Shown here: positions 1-8,597 of the stretch, piece by piece
How the letters are laid out: each line of letters opens with the position of its first letter
Numbering within the stretch: position 1 is the stretch's first letter
Assembly: GCA_965207535.1 (NCBI GenBank)
Contig: CBDBMR010000014.1
Location: 248,001-312,000, forward strand
From: JAJDXO01 sp965207535
Lineage (GTDB): Bacteria; Pseudomonadota; Alphaproteobacteria; Rhodospirillales; UBA2165
Reading direction: 5' to 3'
Length of the DNA stretch: 64,000 nucleotides
Position numbers and translations under genes: made by a program
Notes under the pieces: model-generated
What the model was told of the DNA's origin: nothing
The model's database searches: none
What the model saw: the letters and a program-made list of their open reading frames with translations, nothing else

Positions 1-1
1 G

Positions 2-226
2 AAACCCATTATCCTGAAGACGGGCCGCTGGGGCCCCTATGTACAGCACGGCAAGACCCGCGCGACGCTGCCCAAGGACAAGAAGGAAGAAACGCCTACC
101 CTTGAAGAAGCCGTCGCTCTGATCGCGGCGAAGGGCCGGGCGCCGAAGAAGAAAACCAGGAAGGCGGCCCGAAAAACCAGCGCCAAGAAGGCGCCCAAGG
201 ACCCGGCGCCGGCCGACGCCGGCTAA
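2..226 (+). CDS. topA: DNA topoisomerase I, C-terminal end (partial)
   Basis: The window opens inside a reading frame that runs 74 codons to a TAA. It contains a TGRWGPYVQHG stretch typical of the C-terminal repeats of alphaproteobacterial type IA topoisomerase I. A Lys/Ala-rich basic tail follows (KGRAPKKKTRKAARK and onward). The catalytic part lies outside the window, so only the DNA-contacting tail is seen. The rnr start follows 20 bp downstream in the same direction, suggesting co-transcription. The assignment rests on the repeat motif and the basic tail. Confidence 0.8.
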   Translation, partial: KPIILKTGRWGPYVQHGKTRATLPKDKKEETPTLEEAVALIAAKGRAPKKKTRKAARKTSAKKAPKDPAPADAG

Positions 227-246
227 ACGGCACCGGTCGCTTCAGC

Positions 247-2403
247 TTGGCGGAACGCAAAAAACCGAAAGCGGGCCTGCCGAGCCGGCAGGACATCCTC
301 GACTACATCTCGGAAAATCCGGATCACGCAACCGTCCGCCATTTAACCTCGGCCTTCAACGTCGCCAAGAAATACCGTGCGCGCCTGCGGAGCGAAATCC
401 GGCACCTCAAGGATATGGGACTGATCGAAGGCGGCGGGGACCGGTCGCTGTCCCGGACCGGCGCGCTACCGCCGGTGACCGTGGTTCGGGTTTCGGGAAC
501 CGACAGCGATGGCGAGGTCCTGGTAACGCCCGACAACTGGCCAAATGACCAACCTCAGGACCGGCCGGCACCTCTCATTTACCTGAAGGCGGACCGTCGC
601 CCCGGGCCGGCGCCGGGCCTTGGCGATCGGCTGCTGGTGCGCTTGCGACGGCAGGATGACGGTGACTACCAGGCCAGATTGATCCGCGCGCTTCCCGGAG
701 GCAGCCCCTTGGTGATCGGCGTCTACGATGGCGACGCGCGGGTGAAGCCGACCGACCGCAAGGCCAGATCGGAGCTTGAGATCGGACCGGGCGACAGCAT
801 GGACGCGGACGCCGGTGAGCTGGTTGTCGCCGAACTGGTACGCCATGGAAGCCGCTATGGCCTGCGCCGGGCCCGAATCGTCCGACGCATTGGCCGTTTC
901 GGAGCCGCCGGGACCTTCAGCCGCGCCGCTCTCGGCGCCAACGACATCCCGGTCGAATTCCCCTCGGAAGCGCTTGCTCTGGCGGAAACGGCGATTGCGG
1001 CCCCTCTGGACGGGCGTGCCGATCTCCGTGCGGTCCCGTTGGTGACCATCGACGATGAGGATGCCCGGGATTTCGACGATGCGGTGTTCGCCGAGCCGGA
1101 TGCCGATCCGGAAAATCCCGGCGGCTGGAAACTGATCGTCGCGATCGCCGACGTCGCCTGGTATGTGCGCCCGGACGACGCGTTGGACCAGGCGGCAAGG
1201 GAGCGGGGCAATTCCGTCTATCTGCCGGATCAGGTCGTGCCGATGCTGCCCGATGCTCTGTCGAACGGCTGGTGCTCCCTCCGGCCAGGGGAAGACCGGC
1301 CCTGCCTCGCGGCACACATCCGGATCGGCGCCGACGGCGGAATACTGGATCACCGGTTCGAACGGGCGCTGATGCGGTCGGCGGCCCGATTGACCTATCG
1401 CCGGGTCCACGACGCCTGGAACGGAAACCCCGACGAGGAATGTACGGAACTAACAACCTCGGTCCTGGAACCGTTGCGGGGCGCCTTCGCCGCGCTCGAA
1501 AACGAGAGAAATCGCCGGGAGCCGCTGAATCTCGACCTGCCCGAGCGCCGGGTGGTGTTCGAGGACGCGGAGTCGTGGCATGTCGAGGAGCGGCCAAGGT
1601 ACATTTCTCACCGTTTGATCGAGTCGTTCATGATCACCGCCAACGTGGCGGCGGCACGCACACTGGCCGCCAAACGGGCCGCGGCGCTGTTTCGGGTTCA
1701 TGAGGAGCCGCCCGCCGACAAACTCGCCGGCCTGACCGAGACCTTGCGCGGGATGGGCCACCCGACACCAAAGGGTCAGGTCCTGCTGCCCCGTCACTTC
1801 AACCGGATATTGGCCAACGCTTCCGACAAGGAAGAGGCCGATCTGTTGGCTGATCTGGTTCTTCGAAGCCAGGCGCAAGCCGCCTATAGCGCCTCCGACG
1901 ATGGTCATTTCGGCCTGCACCTCCGGAACTACACCCATTTTACGTCACCCATCCGGCGGTATTCCGACCTTGTGGTGCACCGGGCGCTGATCAAGGCGCT
2001 GAAACTTGGTGACGGCGGAGAGTTTCCGCCGTTGGACCGGCTCAACGATCTGGCGGCGCATGTGTCGATGACCGAGCGCCGCGCGGTTTCAGCCGAGCGT
2101 GAGGCCATGGACCGGTTCGCCGTCGCCGCCGCGCTCAATATCGCCTCGGACCGGCTCGCCGGCCGGATCACCGGAATTACCCGATTTGGCCTCTATGTGG
2201 AGCTGAAAGACAGCGGCGCTGAGGGGTTCATTCCCAAACGCCTCCTCGGCGCCGGCAGGTTCAGCTTCGATGAAAGGAGCCAATCCCTGGGGGCTCAGCG
2301 GGGCGGATTGCGCTATTCGCTTGGCCAGACCCTGGCCGTCACCATTAGGGAAGCTGACCCGCTCAGGGGCCGATTGATCCTGCAACCCTTTGATTCTGAG
2401 TAA
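247..2403 (+). CDS. rnr: Ribonuclease R
   Basis: A 718-residue 3'-5' exoribonuclease of the RNase II/R (RNB) family, which degrades structured RNA in the cytoplasm. Residues 10-60 look like a winged-helix domain and cold-shock-like OB regions follow. The RNB active-site motif is at residues 269-278 (DDEDARDFDD), with Asp269, Asp275, Asp277 and Asp278 in the positions of the four metal-binding Asp residues. An S1 domain starts near residue 638 (GRITGITRFGLYVEL). The start is a TTG codon at 247; no better ATG lies upstream. The basic C-terminal tail seen in some family members is very short here. Confidence 0.95.
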   Translation: MAERKKPKAGLPSRQDILDYISENPDHATVRHLTSAFNVAKKYRARLRSEIRHLKDMGLIEGGGDRSLSRTGALPPVTVVRVSGTDSDGEVLVTPDNWPNDQPQDRPAPLIYLKADRRPGPAPGLGDRLLVRLRRQDDGDYQARLIRALPGGSPLVIGVYDGDARVKPTDRKARSELEIGPGDSMDADAGELVVAELVRHGSRYGLRRARIVRRIGRFGAAGTFSRAALGANDIPVEFPSEALALAETAIAAPLDGRADLRAVPLVTIDDEDARDFDDAVFAEPDADPENPGGWKLIVAIADVAWYVRPDDALDQAARERGNSVYLPDQVVPMLPDALSNGWCSLRPGEDRPCLAAHIRIGADGGILDHRFERALMRSAARLTYRRVHDAWNGNPDEECTELTTSVLEPLRGAFAALENERNRREPLNLDLPERRVVFEDAESWHVEERPRYISHRLIESFMITANVAAARTLAAKRAAALFRVHEEPPADKLAGLTETLRGMGHPTPKGQVLLPRHFNRILANASDKEEADLLADLVLRSQAQAAYSASDDGHFGLHLRNYTHFTSPIRRYSDLVVHRALIKALKLGDGGEFPPLDRLNDLAAHVSMTERRAVSAEREAMDRFAVAAALNIASDRLAGRITGITRFGLYVELKDSGAEGFIPKRLLGAGRFSFDERSQSLGAQRGGLRYSLGQTLAVTIREADPLRGRLILQPFDSE

Positions 2404-2477
2404 ATAATTAATATTTGACGGCAAGATTCCTTGCCTGCGAGAATGCAGGCAATTGTCCGGAATTGGGCTGAAAAAGA

Positions 2478-4082
2478 GTGAGAAACGCTTATTTCACCTG
2501 GGAGGGTGGAAGCCGGAGGCTGGTATTCCGCCCCGCGCGAGTTGCATTGACGGCCCTTGCGGTCGCGTTTCTTGGCGCCTGTGCGGCATCCAACCCCCAT
2601 GTCGATACAACCGCGATCCTGGATGCCCAGCGCGCCGAATCCACTTTCGCCACCGGATACCGCCAGATCGCCAACCGCTATATTGAACCGGTTGCCATCG
2701 ATGCACTTGCGGTCGAGGGGTTGAATGGCCTTGATGCCATCGATCCCAAAATAGATTTCAGGCGGTCCGGCCGGCGGGTTCGCTTGCTGTATGATGGCGC
2801 GGTCCTGCGCGTGGCCGATGCGGCGGCGCCCGACGATGCCGACGGGTGGGCGACGCTGACGTTCGACGCGTTGGCCGAAGCGCGAAACGCTTCCGAGACC
2901 ATCCGCCGAATGCCCGCAGGGCGCCTCTATGAGGCGGTTTTCGACGGCATGCTGTCGAAACTCGATTCTTTTTCCCGCTATGCCAGCGCCTCCGAGGCCG
3001 TAGACAATCGCGCCAAGCGGTCAGGATTTAGCGGGATCGGTATACGGTTTCGCGTCGGGTCCGACGGAGCAAGAATAACCGCGGTATTTACTCATGCCCC
3101 TGCCGCCCGGGCCGGACTAAGGGTTGGCGACGTGATCACCCACGTGGACCGGCAGCCGCTGGCCGGACGTAGCCGGAATGAAATCCAAAACATGTTCCGG
3201 GGGGATGCCGGTACGAGCGTGCTGCTGAGATACGTGGATTCCCGGACAAACCGTCCGAATTTCCGGTCGCTTGAACGTTCGCGGGTCATCCCGCCGACCG
3301 TTCGGACCAAGGTTCACCACAATATTCTGCATATCACTATCTCGGGCTTCAACGACCGCACATCAGGTCACCTGAATCGTGCCGTGAAGGCAGCTCTGTC
3401 CCGCCAGGATGCGCAATTGCACGGGATTTTGCTGGATCTCCGCAACAACCCCGGCGGGCTTCTCATCCAGGCGGTAAAGGTGGCGGATCTGTTCCTGAAG
3501 AGCGGTCGAATCGTTTCGACCCGGGGACGGCATCCCAACAGTGTCCGGGACTACGACGCCTACGGCACGGACATCACTAACGGTTTGCCCATGGTGGTTC
3601 TGATCAACGGCCGGTCCGCCTCCGCCGCCGAGATCGTGGCGGCGGCTCTCCAGGATCACGAGCGGGCGGTGGTCATCGGCACCGGTTCTTTCGGCAAAGG
3701 CACGGTTCAAACAATCACCCGGCTGCCCAACAATGGCGAAATTACGCTGACCTGGTCACGGTTCGTCGCGCCCTCGGGCTACTCGCTGCATGATCTTGGT
3801 GTCTCGCCGTCGGTCTGTACGTCGGGACCGGACAGCGGCGTCAGCGGGCTTGTCGGTTCGGCGCTGCGCCAAATCGCCGAGACCTATGAGCACATGGCAC
3901 GGTGGCGCTCGGTCCCCGTGGCAGACGCGTCGAATCGGGAAGCCTTGCGCCGGGTATGCCCGGCAGTACACGAACGGCGTGATATCGAGGTCCGGCTCGG
4001 CGAATATCTGTTGGACCATCCGGACCAATACCGGCGGTTGCTTGCCGTCGCGCCGACGATGGCGGCCAGCCGCAGCAGGTAA
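2478..4082 (+). CDS. S41-family C-terminal processing protease, lipoprotein
   Basis: A 534-residue periplasmic serine protease of the CtpA/Tsp family. The GTG start gives a 35-residue leader ending in a lipobox (L-G-A-C, Cys35), so it is probably membrane-anchored by lipid. A PDZ domain spans about residues 184-260 (GFSGIGIRF to LLRYVD). The Ser-Lys dyad is visible as Ser382 in GRSASAAE and Lys407 in FGKG, with the 25-residue spacing usual for this family. The large N-terminal region (residues 40-180) is not recognised in detail. It lies 75 bp after rnr and may be transcribed with it. Confidence 0.88.
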   Translation: MRNAYFTWEGGSRRLVFRPARVALTALAVAFLGACAASNPHVDTTAILDAQRAESTFATGYRQIANRYIEPVAIDALAVEGLNGLDAIDPKIDFRRSGRRVRLLYDGAVLRVADAAAPDDADGWATLTFDALAEARNASETIRRMPAGRLYEAVFDGMLSKLDSFSRYASASEAVDNRAKRSGFSGIGIRFRVGSDGARITAVFTHAPAARAGLRVGDVITHVDRQPLAGRSRNEIQNMFRGDAGTSVLLRYVDSRTNRPNFRSLERSRVIPPTVRTKVHHNILHITISGFNDRTSGHLNRAVKAALSRQDAQLHGILLDLRNNPGGLLIQAVKVADLFLKSGRIVSTRGRHPNSVRDYDAYGTDITNGLPMVVLINGRSASAAEIVAAALQDHERAVVIGTGSFGKGTVQTITRLPNNGEITLTWSRFVAPSGYSLHDLGVSPSVCTSGPDSGVSGLVGSALRQIAETYEHMARWRSVPVADASNREALRRVCPAVHERRDIEVRLGEYLLDHPDQYRRLLAVAPTMAASRSR

Positions 4083-4108
4083 CGGCCCCTATCCGGACAG
4101 CGTTGGCG

Positions 4109-4136
4109 TTGACAGGTTGCCGTCAACCGTTATCTT
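4109..4136 (+). promoter_or_regulatory. Sigma-70-type promoter for rpmG
   Basis: TTGACA at 4109-4114 and TATCTT at 4131-4136 are separated by 16 bp. They lie 40 bp before the rpmG ATG. The -35 box is a perfect consensus match. Confidence 0.65.
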
Positions 4137-4175
4137 GCGGCCCTCGAATTGCGAAATTGGCTGGATGTTCGTGAA

Positions 4176-4343
4176 ATGGCAAAGCCCAACACAATCTTGA
4201 TCAAGCTCGAAAGCACCGCCGATACCGGGTTTTACTACGTCGCCAAGAAGAACCCGAAGACCCAGACCGAGAAGCTTGAATTCCGCAAGTACGACCCCGT
4301 CGCGCGGAAACATGTGCTGTTCAAGGAAACCAAAATCAAATAG
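4176..4343 (+). CDS. rpmG: 50S ribosomal protein L33
   Basis: A 55-residue basic protein that matches L33 of the large ribosomal subunit (MAKPNTILIKLESTADTG at the start, KHVLFKETKIK at the end). The length is exactly that of alphaproteobacterial L33. The start is the ATG at 4176; an in-frame extension to 4149 would add nine residues not seen in the family. No zinc-binding Cys pairs are present, so this is the Cys-free form. It converges with the divK-like gene, as rpmG and divK are often neighbours in alphaproteobacteria. Confidence 0.95.
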   Translation: MAKPNTILIKLESTADTGFYYVAKKNPKTQTEKLEFRKYDPVARKHVLFKETKIK

Positions 4344-4367
4344 ACGGCTGTGCCCGGATCGAACGGG

Positions 4368-4733
4368 CTAGTTCAGGAACGCGGCGACCGTCTCCAGAAA
4401 CGAGGGCACGGAGATGGGCTTGGCGATATATCCGTCACAGCCGCCGCCGCGAAATTTCTCTTCATCCCCCTTCATCGCAAAAGCCGTAACGGCAATCACC
4501 GGGATATGGGCGGTATCCTCATCGCCCTTTAGCCGTTTGATCACCTCCAGGCCGGAAATTTTCGGCAGCTGAATTTCCATAAGGACAAGGTCCGGACGGC
4601 GGCTGCGGGTCAGTTCCATGGCTTCAAACCCGTCGCTGGCCTGTAGGGTGTCGTAGCCATTCGCCTGCAGCAGATCGTTGAAGAGCTTCATATTGAGCTC
4701 GTTATCTTCGACGATCAGGACCGTCTTGGACAT
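4368..4733 (-). CDS. divK: DivK-like single-domain response regulator with Glu at the phosphorylation site
   Basis: A 121-residue stand-alone receiver domain very close to Caulobacter DivK, the essential cell-cycle regulator that acts on DivJ, PleC and DivL. The ATG at 4733 gives MSKTVLIVEDNELNMKLF. Glu9, Asp10, Thr83 (VTAFAMKGDEE) and Lys105 (AKPIS) are all in place. The phospho-acceptor position, residue 53 in LVLMEIQLP, is Glu encoded by GAA, where DivK has Asp. The rest of the fold, including the SGLEVIKRL and HIPVIAVTAFAMKGDEE stretches, is well conserved, which argues against decay. pleD, often adjacent, is not here. The substitution may make the protein permanently active-like or unresponsive to phosphorylation; this is inference. 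Confidence 0.9.
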   Translation of the reverse strand: MSKTVLIVEDNELNMKLFNDLLQANGYDTLQASDGFEAMELTRSRRPDLVLMEIQLPKISGLEVIKRLKGDEDTAHIPVIAVTAFAMKGDEEKFRGGGCDGYIAKPISVPSFLETVAAFLN

Positions 4734-4927
4734 GGAACAAACCCCGATTTCTTGACCCTTGTCACATACTTGGCGGCCGCGGGACAGGAGTTCAAGGGGA
4801 CCTGCGCCGGGCACGGACAGCGATTCTCGGTAATCCACGGGAAACAAACAGCAATTAGCGACCTAGCTTGCGCCGTTTCGGCCTGCTGACTATGGTCCGT
4901 AGCAGTCGAGAACGGGAAAAACCATCG

Positions 4928-5905
4928 ATGCACGCCGAAACGGACAGCGCCGCGAAGAAGAAGATCGCCGCCGTGATCCCTTGTTACCGCGAAACCGAGA
5001 GAATTCTCGGGGTTCTGGCCGGCATCGGTGACGAAGTCGAGAGAATTTACGTGATCGATGACGCCTGTCCGGACGGGACCGGCGATCTGGTCGAAGAGTC
5101 TTGTTCCGATCCCCGCGTCACGGTGCTGAAACTGTCCGAAAACAAGGGCGTTGGCGGCGCAACGCTGGCCGGCTACCGCCGGGCAATCGACGACGAGATG
5201 GACGTGATCGTCAAATTGGATGGTGACGGACAGATGAATCCGGAGGAACTGCATAAGCTGGTCCGTCCAATCGTCAGTGGCCAGGCCGACTACACGAAGG
5301 GAAATCGGTTTCACAGCGTTGAGAGCGTTTCCACGATGCCCAAGGTCCGCCTCGTCGGCAATCTCTTTCTGTCCTTCGCCACAAAGATGTGGAGCGGTTA
5401 TTGGAATATTTTCGATCCGACGAACGGATACACCGCGATCGACCGGCGCGTGGCCGAGTTATTGCCGGTTGCCAAGATCGACAATGGGTATTTTTTCGAG
5501 TCCGACATGTTATTCCGGTTGAATTCTCTGCGGGCCGTCGTTGCGGATGTTCCTATCCCGGCCATCTATGGCGACGAACGCAGCTCTCTTGTGATCTGGA
5601 AAATCTTGATGCCATTCCTCGGCAAGAACATTGCCAATACGTTCCGGCGGTTGATCTATTCGTACTTCCTCCGTGATTTCACCGTTGCATCCATGGAACT
5701 GATCGCCGGGCTGATTTTGATTGGCTTTGCGCTGATTTTTGGCGGTGTGCACTGGTACGACAGCATAACGACCAATGCCCCGGCCTCTACCGGGATCATA
5801 ATTCTCCCAGCGGTGACCTTTTTGGTCGGAATGCAGCTGTTCCTTGGATTCTTGAATTTTGATACGCGGAACGTTCCGACGTCGGCCTTGCACCTCGATC
5901 TCTGA
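4928..5905 (+). CDS. Family 2 glycosyltransferase, polyprenyl-phosphate type
   Basis: A 325-residue GT-A enzyme resembling dolichyl/undecaprenyl-phosphate sugar transferases. The nucleotide-sugar fold starts at AAVIPCYRETERI, and the DxD metal site is Asp98-Gly-Asp100 (KLDGDGQMNPEE). FDPTNGYTAID and RLNSLRAVVADVPI follow the family pattern. Two hydrophobic segments at about residues 257-276 and 291-310 anchor the C terminus in the inner membrane. The ATG at 4928 is chosen because homology begins just after it; a TTG at 4868 would add 20 unlikely residues. The donor and acceptor sugars cannot be told from sequence. Confidence 0.85.
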   Translation: MHAETDSAAKKKIAAVIPCYRETERILGVLAGIGDEVERIYVIDDACPDGTGDLVEESCSDPRVTVLKLSENKGVGGATLAGYRRAIDDEMDVIVKLDGDGQMNPEELHKLVRPIVSGQADYTKGNRFHSVESVSTMPKVRLVGNLFLSFATKMWSGYWNIFDPTNGYTAIDRRVAELLPVAKIDNGYFFESDMLFRLNSLRAVVADVPIPAIYGDERSSLVIWKILMPFLGKNIANTFRRLIYSYFLRDFTVASMELIAGLILIGFALIFGGVHWYDSITTNAPASTGIIILPAVTFLVGMQLFLGFLNFDTRNVPTSALHLDL

Positions 5906-5985
5906 GCCGCGGGCCAAAGCAAAACTCACCCGCTGAATTGCCCAAATCCCCCGATAGCGCGGGTATGCGTATCGCAGGCGCGCGA

Positions 5986-6013
5986 TTGCCAAATCGCAAT
6001 TTGGCTGTATCTT
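5986..6013 (+). promoter_or_regulatory. Promoter of hisZ-purA with a dyad in the spacer
   Basis: TTGCCA at 5986-5991 and TATCTT at 6008-6013 are 16 bp apart, 39 bp before the hisZ ATG. The -10 box is identical to that of rpmG. The spacer is overlapped by a perfect inverted repeat, GCCAAAT (5988-5994) and ATTTGGC (5999-6005), a plausible operator. Confidence 0.5.
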
Positions 6014-6052
6014 CGCCCTCGTATTCGACCAAACCGACGAAACCGGCCTCAC

Positions 6053-7234
6053 ATGACCGATAGAGTGCACCACGCCCTCCTCCCCGCCGGGCTGAAGGAT
6101 GTCCTGCCGCCGGATGCCGAAAGTGAGGCGTCCGTTCGCGAGACGCTGATTTCGGCGTTCGTTTCGCGCGGTTATGACCGGGTCAAACCCCCTTTGATCG
6201 AGTTCGAGGACAGCTTGGTTTCGGGAAGCGGCGAGGCAACGTCTTCGCAGACTTTCCGGATGATGGATCCGGTGTCGCAATTGATGCTGGGCGTTCGGCC
6301 CGACATGACGCTGCAAGTCGCCCGCATCGCCACGACGCGGCTCGTCGACGAGCCCCGTCCGTTACGGCTGAGCTATGCGGGCGAGGTTTTGCGGGTACGC
6401 GGCTCCAGCCTCCGGCCGGAACGCCAGTTTGCCCAGGTTGGCGCCGAGTTGATCGGTTCGGACAAACCGGAGGCCGACGCCGAGGTCATTTTGATGGCCG
6501 GCGAAGCCCTGACCGCAGCCGGCGCCGACGGATTGAGCGTGGACCTCGGCCTGCCGACGCTGGTCGCGGCGATCTGCCGGGAACACGGCGTCGACCCGCA
6601 GGGGAACGACGGTGTCCTGCGCGGCGCGCTCAATCAAAAGGATGCAGCGACGATCAAGCAGTTTGGAGGACCGGCCGCACCGGTATTGGGAGAACTGTTG
6701 GAGGCAGCCGGCGGCGCGGCCTCGGCGATCGAGCGGATAAACGGCATTGACCTTCCGGATGACGCGCAGCGTGAATGGTCGCACTTGGTCTCGGTCGCCG
6801 AGATCGTCAAGGGTCGAGCGCCATCGCTCGAGTTGACGATCGATCCGGTGGAAATCCGGGGCTACGAGTACCATTCTGGGGTCACCTTCACCATTTTCGC
6901 GAAATCGGCTCGGGGCGAATTGGGCCGCGGCGGACGATATATCGCGGGCAACGGCGCCGAAACGGCGGGCGAGGCGGCGACGGGAATCACCTTGTTCCTC
7001 GATACCGTCATTCGGTCGCTCCCCGCTTCGCCACAACCTAAAAGGATTTATTTGCCGACCGGGAGCAGTCCCGAGGATGCCCGGCGGTTGAGGGCCGAGG
7101 GGTGGATCACCGTACCGTCGCTGTCGGCGGAAGAAGATGGAGCGCACCGGGCGCAGGCTCTGGGGTGCACCCATATCCTCGTCGAAGGCGAGGCATCCGA
7201 GATCGACGCCGAGGGAGGCGCCGCCGATGGCTAA
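6053..7234 (+). CDS. hisZ: ATP phosphoribosyltransferase regulatory subunit
   Basis: A 393-residue HisRS-like protein that lacks aminoacylation function and forms the regulatory subunit with short-form HisG, the first enzyme of histidine synthesis. The opening LLPAGLKDVLPPDAESE and the class II motif stretch (RPDMTLQVARIATTRL, residues about 83-98) identify it. It ends without the HisRS anticodon-binding domain. The last codons overlap the purA start by 8 bp, a hisZ-purA pairing common in alphaproteobacteria, so translation is probably coupled. Presence of hisZ implies a short hisG elsewhere. Confidence 0.9.
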   Translation: MTDRVHHALLPAGLKDVLPPDAESEASVRETLISAFVSRGYDRVKPPLIEFEDSLVSGSGEATSSQTFRMMDPVSQLMLGVRPDMTLQVARIATTRLVDEPRPLRLSYAGEVLRVRGSSLRPERQFAQVGAELIGSDKPEADAEVILMAGEALTAAGADGLSVDLGLPTLVAAICREHGVDPQGNDGVLRGALNQKDAATIKQFGGPAAPVLGELLEAAGGAASAIERINGIDLPDDAQREWSHLVSVAEIVKGRAPSLELTIDPVEIRGYEYHSGVTFTIFAKSARGELGRGGRYIAGNGAETAGEAATGITLFLDTVIRSLPASPQPKRIYLPTGSSPEDARRLRAEGWITVPSLSAEEDGAHRAQALGCTHILVEGEASEIDAEGGAADG

Positions 7235-8519
7235 CGTGGTCGTGGTCGGCGCCCAGTGGGGCGATGAAGGCAAGGGAAAGATCGTCGACTGGCTGTCGGA
7301 ACGGGCAGACGTCGTGGTCCGTTTTCAAGGCGGGCACAATGCCGGCCATACTCTGGTCATCGATGGCCAAACCTTCAAGTTGAGCCTGCTGCCGTCGGGG
7401 ATCGTCCGTCCCGGAAAATTGTCGGTGATCGGCAATGGAGTGGTCCTCGATCCCTGGGCGCTGCTCCGGGAAATCGAGGACGTAACCGCACGGGGTGTCG
7501 AGGTTTCTCCCCGGAATTTGGTCATTGCGGAAAATGTTGCGCTGATCCTTCCGCTGCACAGCCGGCTGGACCAGGCCCGGGAAGGAGTAACCTCTGGAAT
7601 TCGGATCGGCACTACCGGCCGCGGGATCGGCCCGGCGTACGAGGATCGCGCCGGACGCCGGGCCATCCGCCTGGGCGACCTCGCCGACCTAACCACATTG
7701 CAGACCCGAATCGACAATTTGCTCGTCCACCACAACGCGCTCCGTCGGGGACTTGGCGAAGCGGAACTGGAAGCATCGGAGCTGGCCGCCCAGCTTCGGG
7801 AGGTCGCGCCGAAGATTCTGCCCTACATGGATTCGGTGTGGCGGCGTCTCGATGAAGCAAGACGCGCCGGCAAGCGCATTCTGTTCGAGGGCGCACAGGG
7901 TGCCATGCTGGATATCGATCACGGAACCTACCCATTCGTCACCTCTTCCAACACCGTCGCGGGGCAGGCCGCCTCGGGCAGCGGGGTCGGTCCCGACGCT
8001 GCGGGATTCGTGCTCGGCATCACCAAGGCCTACACGACGCGGGTCGGCGAAGGTCCCTTCCCGACCGAGCAGGACAACGAGGTCGGCCAGCGTCTCGGCG
8101 AGCGGGGTCACGAATTCGGTACGGTGACGGGCCGAAAAAGGCGATGCGGCTGGTTCGATGCGGTGATGGTGCGCCAAGCCCTGAAAGTCGGCGGCGTTAC
8201 GGGAATTGCCCTGACGAAGCTCGATGTGCTGGACGGCATGGAGGAGCTCAGGGTTTGTACGGGTTATCGCATCGGCGGCGAGCCCTACGACTACCTGCCG
8301 GCGTCAATGACGGCGCAAGCCGAGGTGGAACCGGAGTACGAATCGATGGAGGGCTGGTCGGAGAGTACCGAGGGGGCCCGGTCCTGGGCCGATCTTCCGG
8401 CGACTGCGATCAAGTACATTCGGCGAATAGAAGAACTCATCGAGGCCCCTGTGGCGCTCCTCTCAACCAGCCCCGAGCGGGAGGATACGATTCTCGTCCG
8501 CGATCCCTTCGCCGACTGA
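7227..8519 (+). CDS. purA: Adenylosuccinate synthetase
   Basis: A 430-residue cytoplasmic enzyme that joins IMP and aspartate using GTP, the first committed step to AMP. The N-terminal GAQWGDEGKGKIVDWL loop holds the catalytic Asp and the GTP-binding region, and GGHNAGHT follows. GTTGRGIGPAYEDRAGRRAIR and TRVGEGPFPTE are classic signatures. The length is normal. The ATG at 7227 overlaps the end of hisZ; an earlier in-frame start at 7137 would add 30 residues of no known homology. Confidence 0.97.
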   Translation: MANVVVVGAQWGDEGKGKIVDWLSERADVVVRFQGGHNAGHTLVIDGQTFKLSLLPSGIVRPGKLSVIGNGVVLDPWALLREIEDVTARGVEVSPRNLVIAENVALILPLHSRLDQAREGVTSGIRIGTTGRGIGPAYEDRAGRRAIRLGDLADLTTLQTRIDNLLVHHNALRRGLGEAELEASELAAQLREVAPKILPYMDSVWRRLDEARRAGKRILFEGAQGAMLDIDHGTYPFVTSSNTVAGQAASGSGVGPDAAGFVLGITKAYTTRVGEGPFPTEQDNEVGQRLGERGHEFGTVTGRKRRCGWFDAVMVRQALKVGGVTGIALTKLDVLDGMEELRVCTGYRIGGEPYDYLPASMTAQAEVEPEYESMEGWSESTEGARSWADLPATAIKYIRRIEELIEAPVALLSTSPEREDTILVRDPFAD

Positions 8520-8597
8520 AAACCCGCAGGTACACCCTGCCCAGCGTGCAATTTGCGCCGAGGCGCGACGTCAACCAGGATTACGGCCAAACGCCTG

